A stretch of 64,000 nucleotides of DNA. It comes from Gnetum montanum (taxonomy: Eukaryota; Streptophyta; Gnetopsida; Gnetales; Gnetaceae). The notes under the pieces were generated by a model. It searched no databases. It was not told the origin of the DNA and worked only from the letters and a program-made list of their open reading frames with translations. Of the stretch, positions 36,665 through 47,089 are shown one piece after another. Every line of letters begins with the position of its first letter. Within the stretch, counting starts at the first letter, position 1. The stretch lies in contig MNCI01037790.1 in the NCBI GenBank assembly GCA_015680685.1, forward strand, positions 137,473 through 201,472, given 5' to 3'. The position numbers and the translations under genes are program-made.

Positions 36665-37050
36665 GCCTATCTATGCCAAGGCACAGAAGAGCATGTTAGA
36701 GACTGATCAATCTAGGGGTAACACGATGTAACCTTGCAGGTCTCTCCACCGTAGTTGTTCGTCTTGATGGACGATAAAGGTAAAATTTGGAATATACTCA
36801 TCGGGATGAGTATAGACTATCTTGTACTATTTAGGACTTGGCTGATTTTGGTTATGTGTTTTATGTTGCCGATTGTCTCTAGTATTAGTCCTATGTGGTG
36901 AATTACTTTTGTGAGAAGAAGCCATTTTTACTTATCGGTGTGCTATTTCACCATTATAAAATTTTTCTGTTAAGTAACCTGAAGGTTTGTTAAGGCTCCC
37001 AATGATTTGAATGATATCCATTATATTCTATTTGGCATACAAACACTTAG

Positions 37051-37068
37051 TCCCCAGCAATGGTGCCA
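37051..37068 (-). promoter_or_regulatory. primer binding site, tRNA-Asp type
   Basis: Minus strand TGGCACCATTGCTGGGGA, one base inside the 5' LTR. It matches TGGCGCCGTTGCCGGGGA, the complement of the plant tRNA-Asp 3' end used by Athila elements, at 15 of 18 positions. All three differences are G-to-A or C-to-T at the three CpG sites of that sequence. Confidence 0.8.
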
Positions 37069-37069
37069 A

Positions 37070-38108
37070 TGATGACTGGCAGGTATCCCTACACTCAACC
37101 ATACGAATACGAGCGTCGCACGCACGATCTAGTCAAACTCCATAGACTAAATGCCTACACGCCTCTTGGAACACTTAGGGTTAATTATTCATTGTCTTCC
37201 CAAACTTACTTGTATTTGTCACGGTGTATGGTTAAGCAAGTCTGAGGTATATGATTTTTATGGTCTTTTATGTTTTATGTTTTCTATGCTAAAGGGTGAA
37301 GGGTTGAGAAGCTAACTAACTCTAACTAATGAATTAAGTCTAAATTACCTAGCGTTAGCATCCATTCCCACTTACCGTACACAACCTAAACTATGCAACC
37401 ATGGCTACCAAATGCTAATCATTACTGGGATCACCATGTGTAATGCACGTGCTTGAAGTGGTCATACTGAGGTACTTAACTATCCTAAATGTGATGAGCA
37501 TCTGTTCCTTGACTATCTGTACACATCCGTAAATTCTTGTAATCAAGTCATACTTATCCTGCATTCTAGAAGATAAGGGTGAGAGAGAATCTAATTGTGA
37601 TGAGCATCCATTCCTTGATTATCTTTACACATCCTAGTGCATGACTACCACTAGGATTACCAAGCGTAGATCCTAGATATGCTAGTGGGTTACAAAGAAG
37701 TCACACTTAGATGCTCGTAATCAAGTCATACTCATTCTGTGCTATTGTAGGTAATAAATAATAGGTAAGAAATAACATGTAATAAAATCCTATTCCATGC
37801 ACTACAAGGTTTATCCACAAAGCTCGTCTTTATTGTCATCCACAACTTGCGTTCAGGTATAATGTTTCTCGGATAAAGATTCGTTCACTTGGGGACTCCT
37901 AGTGCAGGCACATGGAAAATATTCTATCTCTGGAGTGATAAATCTACCAAATTTTCCCTACTTTTAGCCTAGGATGAGGAATAAGGGGAGTGCTACCTCT
38001 TATTTATAGATATGGTGGAAGACTGCGATATTGTGTATGCAATATCGTAGGGGTAGATGCAATATCGCGTAAGCGATATCGTGAGGGATCCGATATCACG
38101 TTCCATCA
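37070..38108 (-). repeat. 5' LTR of the Athila-like element
   Basis: 1039 bases. TATA box at 38001-38008. Longer than the 3' LTR by a series of GATATCG-type palindromes between TATA and the LTR end (38024-38100). Confidence 0.85.
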
Positions 38109-38345
38109 GTGCCTAACATGCTTGTGCTAGATATGTGAATGGGTTATCAAGAAATGTGGTTCTAGCTAGGGGCACATGAGTTCCTAGCATTCCTGTTATA
38201 GCACTTCTATGTGATGATGTGGTCACACTTAGCAGTGGAGGCTACGAGTGTCATCACTAAAAAATTATTACCTGGGACCAGCCAAGACATATTGAGATTT
38301 ATGTCTCATGAGCCAAATACTATCAATGATAGAGCAAGTAGTTTG
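38109..38345 (+). pseudogene. antisense gene of E1, exon piece right of insertion
   Basis: Resumes the exon interrupted at 30671: catgcttgtgctagatatgtg aligns with catgcttgtataaag in E4 (about 54675), then tggttctagctaggggcac aligns with tatggctcagaaggggtgcac. Cut at 38345 by LTR3 of element E3. Confidence 0.5.
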
Positions 38346-39830
38346 TGAAACACCCTAAATTTCCAAGGCATTCTTGCTTCATTAGGCCATGGCAATTTAG
38401 GCGACATCATGGTAGTTCTTCAAGAGTTGGACGCTTTGAAATTTAGACTATCCAATTTGGCAAGTTTTCTACTCCCGGTGTCTACAAGCTCAACGAATCC
38501 TTAAGCCTACCCACCTAAGTAGTTCATCTAGCCGATAGCGGACTCAGAAGTGATGCATGCAGTTGTCAGCAGTGCTCAGGATGTGCAAAACAGTTCGACA
38601 AGTTTTCTAATCAGAAAGTTTGCTACGCTACACTATGTAGCATAGCAAGCTTCAAAAGATAGTTGCAGAATGAAGTACTACACTATGCTATGCTATGTAG
38701 TGTAGCACAGTGTAGCAAAGGGTAAATAATCAGTTCTTTCACCTGATACCAAGTCCTTCAGCAATGACTCCTTCCATCAAAAAGTGGAAAATTTGTCAAA
38801 AACCAAGTCATGTTGGTTGCTACGCTATGCTATGCTACATAGCGTAGCACAACATAGCAACTCTGCAGAAATAATAAAGGACATCTCAAAGTGCAGGATT
38901 AGTAAGTTCACGAGTTTCACATTGCAAAGAGCAAAAGTTGCAAATTATCACCATTTCTGCGATTAAGGCCAGTTGCTACGCTATGGTACGCTATGTAGGG
39001 TAGCACGGTGTAACAACTACGCAAAGTCAGTTAGAATACTTCAAAGGCTTCTAGTGCATAAAGTAGGCCCTGATGCAAGTCTCTACCTTGAACTGGTGGC
39101 TACACTACGCTACACTACATAGCGTAGCAAGATGCTATGCTCTAAAGCATGGCACAGCATAGCAAGTAGCTACATTACATCAGTGCACCTCCTTGCATAG
39201 CAAGCTGCTATGCTATGCCTATATGCTACACTACAAAGCACGACACAGTGTAGTAGGCAGCTATGCTCCATCAATGTGCCTCACCTATTTACATCGTTGG
39301 CATGCATCTCCAAGTTTTGATAGTGTAATTATAGCATGGCCCTTACACAGATCTGGGGTTAAGACTATCATGACCGACAACCTCTCGGTGTCTTCTAGCT
39401 GCCGATGTTTTTGGTTGCTACAATTTTCTACCGCTAGAAGGAGGGCCTTTTGGTGTCCTTTCCATGTTTCACAGTAGTCCTCTAAGTGTTCTGCATCCTA
39501 ATATGCATTAACATAAGCTTGACACCCATTTGTGATTTTTTTACGCATCGTGTGGTGTAAATCGACTTCGACAGTTCCTCTGGAACCCTACAGGACATAA
39601 AGTCTTCAATTGCCAGCTAACTCACTTGTTTTCATAGTATTCTTGCATGCGTTCTATACCCTATCACGCACTAGCATAAACGTGACACCCCTTTATGGTT
39701 GTTTACACATTGTGTGGTACAGATTAGTCACTCTGATGATATTTTTGGAATCTGGCAAGTCATAAAGCCTTTCAATTACTTTTTTATTTCCTTGTTTTTC
39801 TCGCTTACAAAATCATTTAGCTTCACAAAA
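38346..39830 (+). mobile_element. LTR3 (5' LTR of element E3)
   Basis: Starts TGAAACACCCTAAATTTCC, the same terminal words as the other family LTRs but on the plus strand, and leads into gag of E3. It contains many palindromes of the type gctacgctatgctacatagcgtagca (38610-39260) and a tandem pair (39506-39611 and 39667-39772) with gacaccc.tt..g...ttttt.cgcat.gtgtgg. The inner end and PBS were not identified. Confidence 0.6.
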
Positions 39831-39831
39831 A

Positions 39832-42400
39832 TGACTTCTCCAAGCATTGTTTCTAACACCTCTAACCTTGAGGTTCCCTTCATGGTTGGGGCCACATCGA
39901 TCCCTCAAGATCCAAAACTGAGGACCTAAGGATTTGTCCCAGCAACATGAGCATTATAAATTTCTCTATGCAAAGGTGCAGGTAAACCTACCCTTGGATG
40001 TGCAAGAACTTAAAGACAAACGTAGCTTCGAGTTTGTTTACTACAATGGGAAATAATTTGTTCCCACTCCTGGTGCTTCCATTCCTTTGACACATACGAA
40101 TTAATGGCTTCTAGACCAGCTAATCTAGTTTTCTAGGCTTAGGGAGTAGCAGGACATAGCATCCAACCATGATGAGACCTTCTAGGATGGCTAAGAAGAG
40201 CTCAATTCTCAATCCAATGGGGGAGGTCAAACCAACCCCGTTACCATCCCTCCTACCCATTCTTTCTGGACCAACCCATTGTCTATTGTTTCTCCCACTG
40301 TAATCATACATACGCCTTCACAACCTGCAAGTACATCTACAATGGGTAGCCATGACATCTCCTCAGCATATCAACACCCATATTCCCTTGTTTCATTTTC
40401 AACCACCATTCCTTCACAAACCATTCATTAGTCCATTCCTGTAGCGCATCACACGCTAATCACAACTACCCTATCATATGTTCATACTGTACCTACTTCA
40501 CAGTTGTACACAACTTCCATTTCCATTCCACATTTACACTTGTCCCACCATCAGCAGCAGGCCCAGGCCTGTCCACATGGTGAACCCCATACATTGCTCC
40601 CCCTGCTACGCTACCATCGTAGATGTCTCACCACGTTCCCCACCAGGCCTATCAAACCCCGTAGATGATATAACTTGGCACACGAATATGGTCTTTCCAC
40701 CTCACACAGAAGCCACCCATTTCATGGTGTAACCCACGGCTGCCACTTCAACAACACCACCTACTGAGTGGTGGACAGCGTAGCCACCACTATTCACAGG
40801 GACCATCCCAACGGTACCACCGATGGATCACGCTACTGCCATTTTCACTCCATAGATGGGAGGTACCTTGGTAGTTCCCCAACCATTCACATCATTGCAC
40901 AGTCTGGATCAAGCATTCCAGCTTATCCAAACCCTTACTGAGGAAATAAAATGCCTTAAAGTTGTCAAGTCTAACATGGTACAGGTCATGGACTTTTACC
41001 AAGATGACCCCATTAGCCCAACAATCCCTCCATTGACACTACCCCTAGGGATATCCCTTCCCAACTTCATGAAATACAATGGGGAGGGGGATCCCAATGC
41101 ACATCTTGTTACCTTTAGGTCTGAGTCTCTTCTATTAAAACAATGGCCACACACTATTATTTGCATCTTTACCATGTCTCTGACCGAAAAGGCCCTGGAC
41201 TGGTACCATGCCCTGCCATGCTTCTCCATATCAACCCTAGAGGAGCTTCTAACCCAGTTTATGATGCACTTCAAGTATAACTTGATTTCTAGAAATCACG
41301 TTGGATTAGCTGATGAGTGTGAAGCAGGATCCTCTAGAACTAGTCTAGAAGTTCATCCAGTGTTGGAGTGTAATCCTTAATGAAATTCATGAGCCCATCG
41401 CAGAGGCCCACTTACTAGCTATCTTTAAGGGTGTAGTGAATGACTTCATCAAGTCTAAGCTGTACTACCTTGCTTCTCGCACTCTTAGTTAGGATTTCAC
41501 CCAAACTAAGAGCATCCAAGATACGACTAAGGTAAGTAAAGACCCAACCTATGTTGCTTAAAAGAACACCTTCACAAAGAAGGACAAGGGTAAGGCTACA
41601 AAAGCCACGATGGTGACTGTGATGAACAAGGCCAAACCTAAACCTAATAACAATGGTAACAAGAACTAAAAAAAGTCAATTTCACCCACAACTAACCCCA
41701 CATCCAAGCAAAGCAACACACCACTACCTTCTGCTACCCATCAAGCCTTCAGACCTTTTGAAGCAACTACTGGCAGCAAGGTACATCCAACATAAGAGGA
41801 CGTCAGAGGAGGAAGTCAAGAAACATCAATGTTATTGCAAGCTCATTAAGAACCTCTCTTTGGCCCTACCCAAGGAGCCCCCAGTCCCTAAGGGTTTCAG
41901 GCTGGATCAATTTTATGACTACCACCAATAGTATGGTCACAACATAGATTACTGTCTAGCGTTGAAGGATGACATCCAAAGGATGATTGATCAAGGGAAG
42001 ATGGTGCTAGACGAAAATAACCTAGTACACCCTAAAAATCAATCTCTGCATGTCTACACTGATCCCCTCAATGCCAACTATGTTGGTTATGTCATCAACA
42101 CCATCGGTGTTGACAATAACCTTCAACCGCCCCAGTAGCCGTTTGTGGTCTGCGTGCCTCATCGTAGCGCACCAGCACCACTAGTGGCTGATCAAAGCCT
42201 GCAGCAACTGTTTGTCTAGAGAACCCCTTCCCAAACGTTTGCCCTCGCACCATCTATTAGTAAAACCATGCCACCCTACCTATTAATACCATTAGCTCCA
42301 TTTTTCATCAGGGGGCCAACTCCTTCAATAGCCCCTGCCCCGCATAAGATAGTTGCACAGCCTTCTCATCCTAAAAAATGAGAAGTCTATTTCATAGGTG
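39832..42400 (+). pseudogene. gag: gag of Tat element E3
   Basis: The start is chosen at ATG 39832 (MTSPSIVSNTSN), upstream of a block HEHYKFLYAKV and LPLDVQELKDKRSFEF shared with E2. A long Pro/Thr/Ser/His-rich region follows (40100-40850). The Retrotrans_gag core (40980-41290) reads VMDFYQDDP, SLPNFMKYNGEGDPNAHLV, MSLTEKALDWYHALP and LEELLTQFMMHFKYN. A frameshift near 41290 moves the continuation (KQDPLEPVQ, EPIAEAHLLAIFKGVVNDF) to another frame. The linker has LLKQLLAARYIQHKRTSEE, YCKLIKNLSLALPKEPPVPK and HNIDYCLALKDDIQ (41760-42000). Nucleocapsid-type CCHC is not present. Confidence 0.7.
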
Positions 42401-42639
42401 AGACATCGAGGGAAGATACCACCCTAGGTACTTCCAAGCCTACATCTTTACCCCTTGCATCTATGCCCTTGTCACCAAAGAGGAATGTTGCTATGACCAT
42501 GCAGTATGCGCCGCCTTGCCAAAAAGGGTCTGAACCTAGACCTAAAACTGTCCCTCCTTGGGAAATCCATCTTTTGGGACAAATGGAAGAAAAGAAGGGT
42601 AGTAAACAAGGGGGTGGCCAAGACCTCCTAGATGCTCTT

Positions 42640-43480
42640 CCATAGGTCAAACAAGCTCTAAAACAAAAGAATACTACCTTGAGCTTGACTGACGTAATCA
42701 TGATGTCTACCGCACACCATGAGGCTTTGGTCCACATGTTGACGGTGATTCCAGTTGACGGGGACATGCCGACGGAAGAGGAAGCCATCCATTCGGTCAT
42801 GCCTCCCTCTGCACCTACAAATCCAAAGTCATCCCAACTAACTTTCTGTAATGACTTCATTAGGAAAGACTCCAAAAGAGGTTAGGTGACTACAGCACCT
42901 CTATTCATCACAATTCGAATCGACCAACATAGGATCTGAAGGGTACACGTTGATTATGGGGCCGCCATGAATGTCATCCCCTTCCCTATTGTGGACAAGT
43001 TTGGTTTGGTCAACCAGATCAGACCCACAACAACATCATGCCTGAAGTCATTCAATGGGGCATGGATCGTGGTGAAGGGCACGGTCCATATAGACTTCAT
43101 GGCAAGAGACCAGTTCCCCACAAATGCAACGTTCATCGTGGTCGAAGAGATGCCCAGGTTTAACCTAATCTTGGGGAGGTCATGGTTAGCACAACTTAGG
43201 GTTGTCTCTTCGTCCATTCACTAGGAGATCCACCTACCATATGTAGGTAGGGAGGTGGTAATCCATCGCGATGAGCCAACAACATAAGCTATTAATAGCA
43301 TGGACATGGAACAAGGCTTAGAGGTCATAACCTTTGAGAATGAAGTGCCTATCATAGCACACACTAACCATCCAACAAAAGAACCGACTCGGTGAGCCGG
43401 TTCCCAAAACGAAAATGCGCAGGTTGAGTTGCCCTTCCAAGTGAAGGGCAATGATGTAGATGAAGGCCCTAGCAAGGCAC
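42640..43480 (+). pseudogene. retropepsin region of Tat element E3
   Basis: Frames 42679-42885 and 42967-43224. The active site reads VDYGAAMNVIPFPIVDKFGL (about 42950-43010), followed by SFNGAWI..KGT, FIVVEEMPRFNLILGRSWLA and the shared tail PYVGREVVIHRDEP. Two stops split the domain. The D-x-G-A core is intact and E3 is the best preserved protease of the four copies. Confidence 0.7.
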
Positions 43481-43661
43481 CTTAGCCTTATGTCTTGCCC
43501 AACCCACAATGGGTCAAGAAGCATGTATGCATAGTGTAGCAACCCCACTATTTCTTGCCCAATCACTACCCTTTGTACATTTACTATTTTTCTTTGTTTT
43601 ACATCCATTCATCTACACTAAATGTCTCCTTCTCTTATTATTGCATCACTCATTTACATAA

Positions 43662-43872
43662 CTGTGGCCCAAAATGGCCTAAAACTATGCTACACCAATG
43701 GCCTGAAATGGCCTAAAACTATGCTACCCCCATGGCCTGAAATGGCCTAAAAATATGCTACACTATGGCCCAAAATGGCCTAAAACTAACCCATGGCCCA
43801 AAATGGCCTAAAACTAGCAATGGCCCGAAATGGCCTAGAACTAGCAGGGGCCTAAAATGGCCTAAAACTAAA
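43662..43872. repeat. GGCC repeat array of E3
   Basis: Seven units of atGGCCcaaaatGGCCtaaaact, the first three followed by atgctac; spacing shortens from about 36 to about 29 bases. It is the cleanest copy of the array, located between protease (plus) and the 3' end of the antisense gene (minus). Each unit can pair GGCC with GGCC over a six-base loop. Confidence 0.85.
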
Positions 43873-44043
43873 ACATTAAGAACAAAAATTTTACATGCAA
43901 TTCATCGTGTAGACAATGCATAAGCTAGCATACAATCAATTTCTATTTTTGAAATCCTTTTTTCATTCAAAACTTTTATCTTTTAAACAATGTTTGCCAA
44001 AATTTTATACAATTCAAAAATTTCAAAAAAATATCCCATGCTA

Positions 44044-46112
44044 TCATGGGTTCTCTGCACCTGCATCATCTTTTTCACTATCATTCGCTTCTACACCGCC
44101 CCCTTCTATATCTCCTTCTTCTACATTGTCCTCTACTGCCCCTTCATTCCTACCCTCTATGGGCCCTGCACCCTCATCTAGAACCTGCATTATAGAAATG
44201 AAGTAGTCAGCTAAGGTAACATATGCAAGCTATAGTAGAGCATGAGCATTAAGACAACAAAAAGTGACTAACCTAAGATGGCCTTATGTCTGTCTCGAAA
44301 GGTATCTGATCTAAACCGAGCCCGAGGCGACACCAGACCTCCTCTTCCGTGATATCCACCCAAAGCTTAACGCTAGGTTTAGCGTCTGTGGTAGCCTTCT
44401 CCTTCTTGACGATCCTCCATCTTAGCGGTCATGGAGAAAAGGAGGTGGTGGCAGTCTCACCTGTGGGAAGGTCTACTTCCCATTCAGGAGATTCTATGAC
44501 CTTTACCTGCTGCATGAACTTTTCATAAGCCTTAGAAGTGCCAATGGCATCTACAAATGCCTTATAGGTAAACACCTCCATGAAAATGTCTTGTATAGTT
44601 TACGATAGGTGGCACCTTCCAGTTTATACATGTGTTTATGGTTTTTCTAGGACTACCCCCATTTGTAAACCCTTATGCTATAATCCTTCCAATCTTGACT
44701 CTTTTGGACCAACAAGTCCATTTGCATTTGCTGCTCTATGATTTCTCAGGAGGCTTCATTGTTTAGTTGCATGACTATCCAATACTTGGCATAAACTATC
44801 ATAGCCATGTGTCACTCCTCATTATTAGTATCATGGGCTATGAGAAATTCATTCCTCGATTTGAGATCTTCCACCTCGACGCTCAAGTCAGCCTTCTCTT
44901 TCTCAGCCTTCTGGACTCATTTCCACATATCTTCATTTTCACGCCTACACTCCCACAAGGAGCAGACTGAGTGCAAAGCACATTTGCTAGCTTCATTGTA
45001 TGTGCAACAAGGCATCTTAGTCACTTCGGGCAAGAATGTAGGCACAGCACCGACTTTCAAGGCCCATGACGGGTCCCATTTGAGTTGAGAGGCTATCACA
45101 ACATAAAGAGCACATCAATCATGATAGCATAGCAAGGTTAGCAAATTCAAGAACTTTAGATTAGCAACATGAGAGCATCTAGCATAACTACTTATCCACT
45201 TCATGATCGACCTGCTAGAGACGGTCGATCATGTCATCAACGATCCCTTGCATGAATGTAAACTTGTCAAGGGTCTCGGTCCATGGTTCCAGACGAACCA
45301 GAGGGGGTCCTGCAGCATCAACATCAATGTGTGTCATGTAATTAAATGCATCAGCAATGATCAAGGTAAACTATGATGTGACTGTGGGTAAAGCAACTCA
45401 CCAATGTCTAACTGCAGTTCCCCTCCTTTCTGACTCAAAACAATGGTAGCACCTTTTGCATTTCTCCATTCCCCCGATGCTTAACTGACTTCAGCAAGGG
45501 GATCTCTAGCAAAAGTCCCTTCCAAGTTGATGTGGATTTCTTCCTTATTTTCTAGCACCTTTCCTTTTGAGGCATCAGCATTCTTTCCATTAGCGAGAGA
45601 CTCTTCCTCGTCTCCAAAAATGTCCTCCTTGTTAATAAAAGGATTTTGCCTAATAAAAAGAGCCCCTTCCTTAGTGACAAGAGCTCTTTCTCCCTTGATC
45701 GGGGCCCTTTTGTTTGAGATTAGGGCCTCTGCATCTTTATTTGTCACCCTCATCTTGGGGGTCGACACCTCTTTGTTGCCTTCTTCTTCTTTCTCTTCTT
45801 CCTCTAGTAGCCAAAAACATGTTTGCATTAGCTCAAAACATGTTAGCTTAAAGTAGGTGCTATGCTACCCTACACTATTTAGCATAGCATAGCGTAGCAG
45901 GCATTAACAAAATAGGCAAAAAAATAAGCATGAACAAAAGCCTTTACCAATGGGGGATTACATCCTCTGTAGTTTAAACCGCAGTCCTTGCCCCTCCTCT
46001 TCTTCCATGTGAAGGGTTTCCTCAACTGAAGAAGGCCTCTTTCACCATAACTTAGTAGCCACCATTTCGACAATGAGATGTTTCCCCTGTGATACGTTAC
46101 CGACAGCAGCAC
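44044..46112 (-). pseudogene. antisense gene of element E3 (multi-exon)
   Basis: Convergent to gag-protease. Reading from high to low coordinates, the exon ending at 45948 (KRPSSVEETLHMEEEEGQG, SPIG) stops at a GTAAAGG donor. An exon at 45481-45828 is very rich in Lys/Glu. A segment with FTFMQGIVDDMIDRL is at about 45200-45280. An exon begins at 45092 after TTTATGTTGTGATAG and reads LKWDPSWAL and SLWECRRENEDMWK, then MQMDLLVQKSQDWKDYSIRV (about 44690) and FETDIRPS. The terminal exon (44044-44184) gives a 46-residue acidic tail ending at TGA. The E4 copy aligns exon by exon. The product is unknown; the coiled-coil-like, charged composition with many Trp and Glu suggests a structural or nuclear role at most. 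Stops within exons show it is dead. Confidence 0.6.
44185..44272 (-). other. predicted terminal intron of the E3 antisense gene
   Basis: 88 bases, donor TCTTAG/GTTAGTCA and acceptor TTTCTATAATGCAG on the minus strand. The codon before the donor is TAG, whereas E2 has CAA at the same place. Confidence 0.6.
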
Positions 46113-46149
46113 AGGGTGCCTCTCCTACACTGTCTTGGCCACGAAAGTT

Positions 46150-46880
46150 GTTGGCCACGCGATCCTTAGTCATCACAAAGAACAACTCCCTAATTGATTC
46201 TTGGGGATCTTGGGCTGGGGTGGTCCAAAGGATCTAGTAGATCCACGATTTGGAAATTTGGTTTCGATTCCCCATTACCTAGGCCTCATTCTCATGGACT
46301 ACCAAAAACTCCACGAAATGCCACAAAGAGGCTATGTAAAAGGCGTAATGCACATTGAAATGAGACTCCTGCTTCTTATAGGGCCTCATGATTTCAGCCT
46401 CCAAGCCTTTACATAAAGACCTGGCCCAGTTGTAGTGAGCTCCATCTTCCATGACCTCACGCATTACCCAGGCTTACTCAATCCTAAGGATCTTCCCCTG
46501 GGAAAGTAGCTGGGGAAAAGCATGAGCATGGTAGATAGGATAAACTTCTTTGGCAGGTCCATCCTTATCCTTCTCCATAGGAATCCCCTTTCACTCTTTG
46601 GAAACCCCTATCCACTCCTTAATGTCTTCCTTTTGAAGGTTTAGCTCCTTCTTGGTCTTTAAAATTATGAGGATGCCATCAACAGGGACACCGAAAAGGT
46701 ATGCGAATAGCTGGTCATTGACTTCAATGACCACTCGCACACCGTGTACGTGTGTGCGAAAGCAGTCTACCTTATCGGAGAAGGATTCCACTAGGCTGAG
46801 CATCTCAGCGGTAGGGATGCTCTGATTCAGGGCCAAGAATAGATTCTTGAGCCCGACACCTTGTAGATTCTTAACTAGGG
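46150..46880 (-). pseudogene. N-terminal domain of the E3 antisense gene
   Basis: Open segments (46591-46836, 46279-46464) read EMLSLVESFSDKVDCFRTHV, GVRVVIEVNDQLFAYLFGVP and, further on, HYNWARSLCKGLEAEI and HFNVHYAFYIASLWHFVEF. The pattern of a VxGxxVxxxxxxxxxxLGxP-like block followed by an Arg/Lys-rich W...L...EI block vaguely recalls the putative plant transposon protein / plant mobile domains that accompany some plant elements. That is a weak similarity by eye. The matching exon was not found in E4. Confidence 0.35.
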
Positions 46881-47089
46881 AATCCGAGGCCTCGCCGCAT
46901 ATCCAACACTAGCTCGCATCTACTTCTCCATACTTGAAGTAGAAGTTTACATCCTGGCTCCCTATAGTTATCACCATTACCTCCTGATATTTCCTTGTCC
47001 CTATAGTAGTTTGCCCAGAAGCAGTTAGCATAAAAACACAAAAAATACAAAAAAAATAGCAAAGACACTCGAGCATGCAATAACTACTA

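Larger units (their letters stand above)
30672..38108 (-). mobile_element. non-autonomous Athila-like LTR retrotransposon, complete ends
   Basis: A 7.4-kb element with LTRs at 30672-31662 and 37070-38108, a tRNA-Asp-type PBS next to the right LTR, and gag-protease on the minus strand. There is no RT, RNase H or integrase: only 2.3 kb of non-coding DNA separates protease from the 3' LTR. LTR ends are TGATG...CATCA. The flanking five bases are gttcc (30667-30671) and gtgcc (38109-38113), a target duplication with one change. It is inserted in the antisense gene of E1. The two LTRs differ at 36 of about 430 aligned positions by hand count, mostly transitions, so it is old but younger than its host element. 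Confidence 0.85.

Noticed and set aside
42387-42875. 162-residue minus-strand frame
   Set aside because: Opposite the gag-protease linker of E3, which aligns with E2 and E4 on the plus strand.
45527-45856. 109-residue plus-strand Ser/Phe-rich frame
   Set aside because: Shadow of the Lys/Glu-rich exon of the antisense gene on the minus strand.
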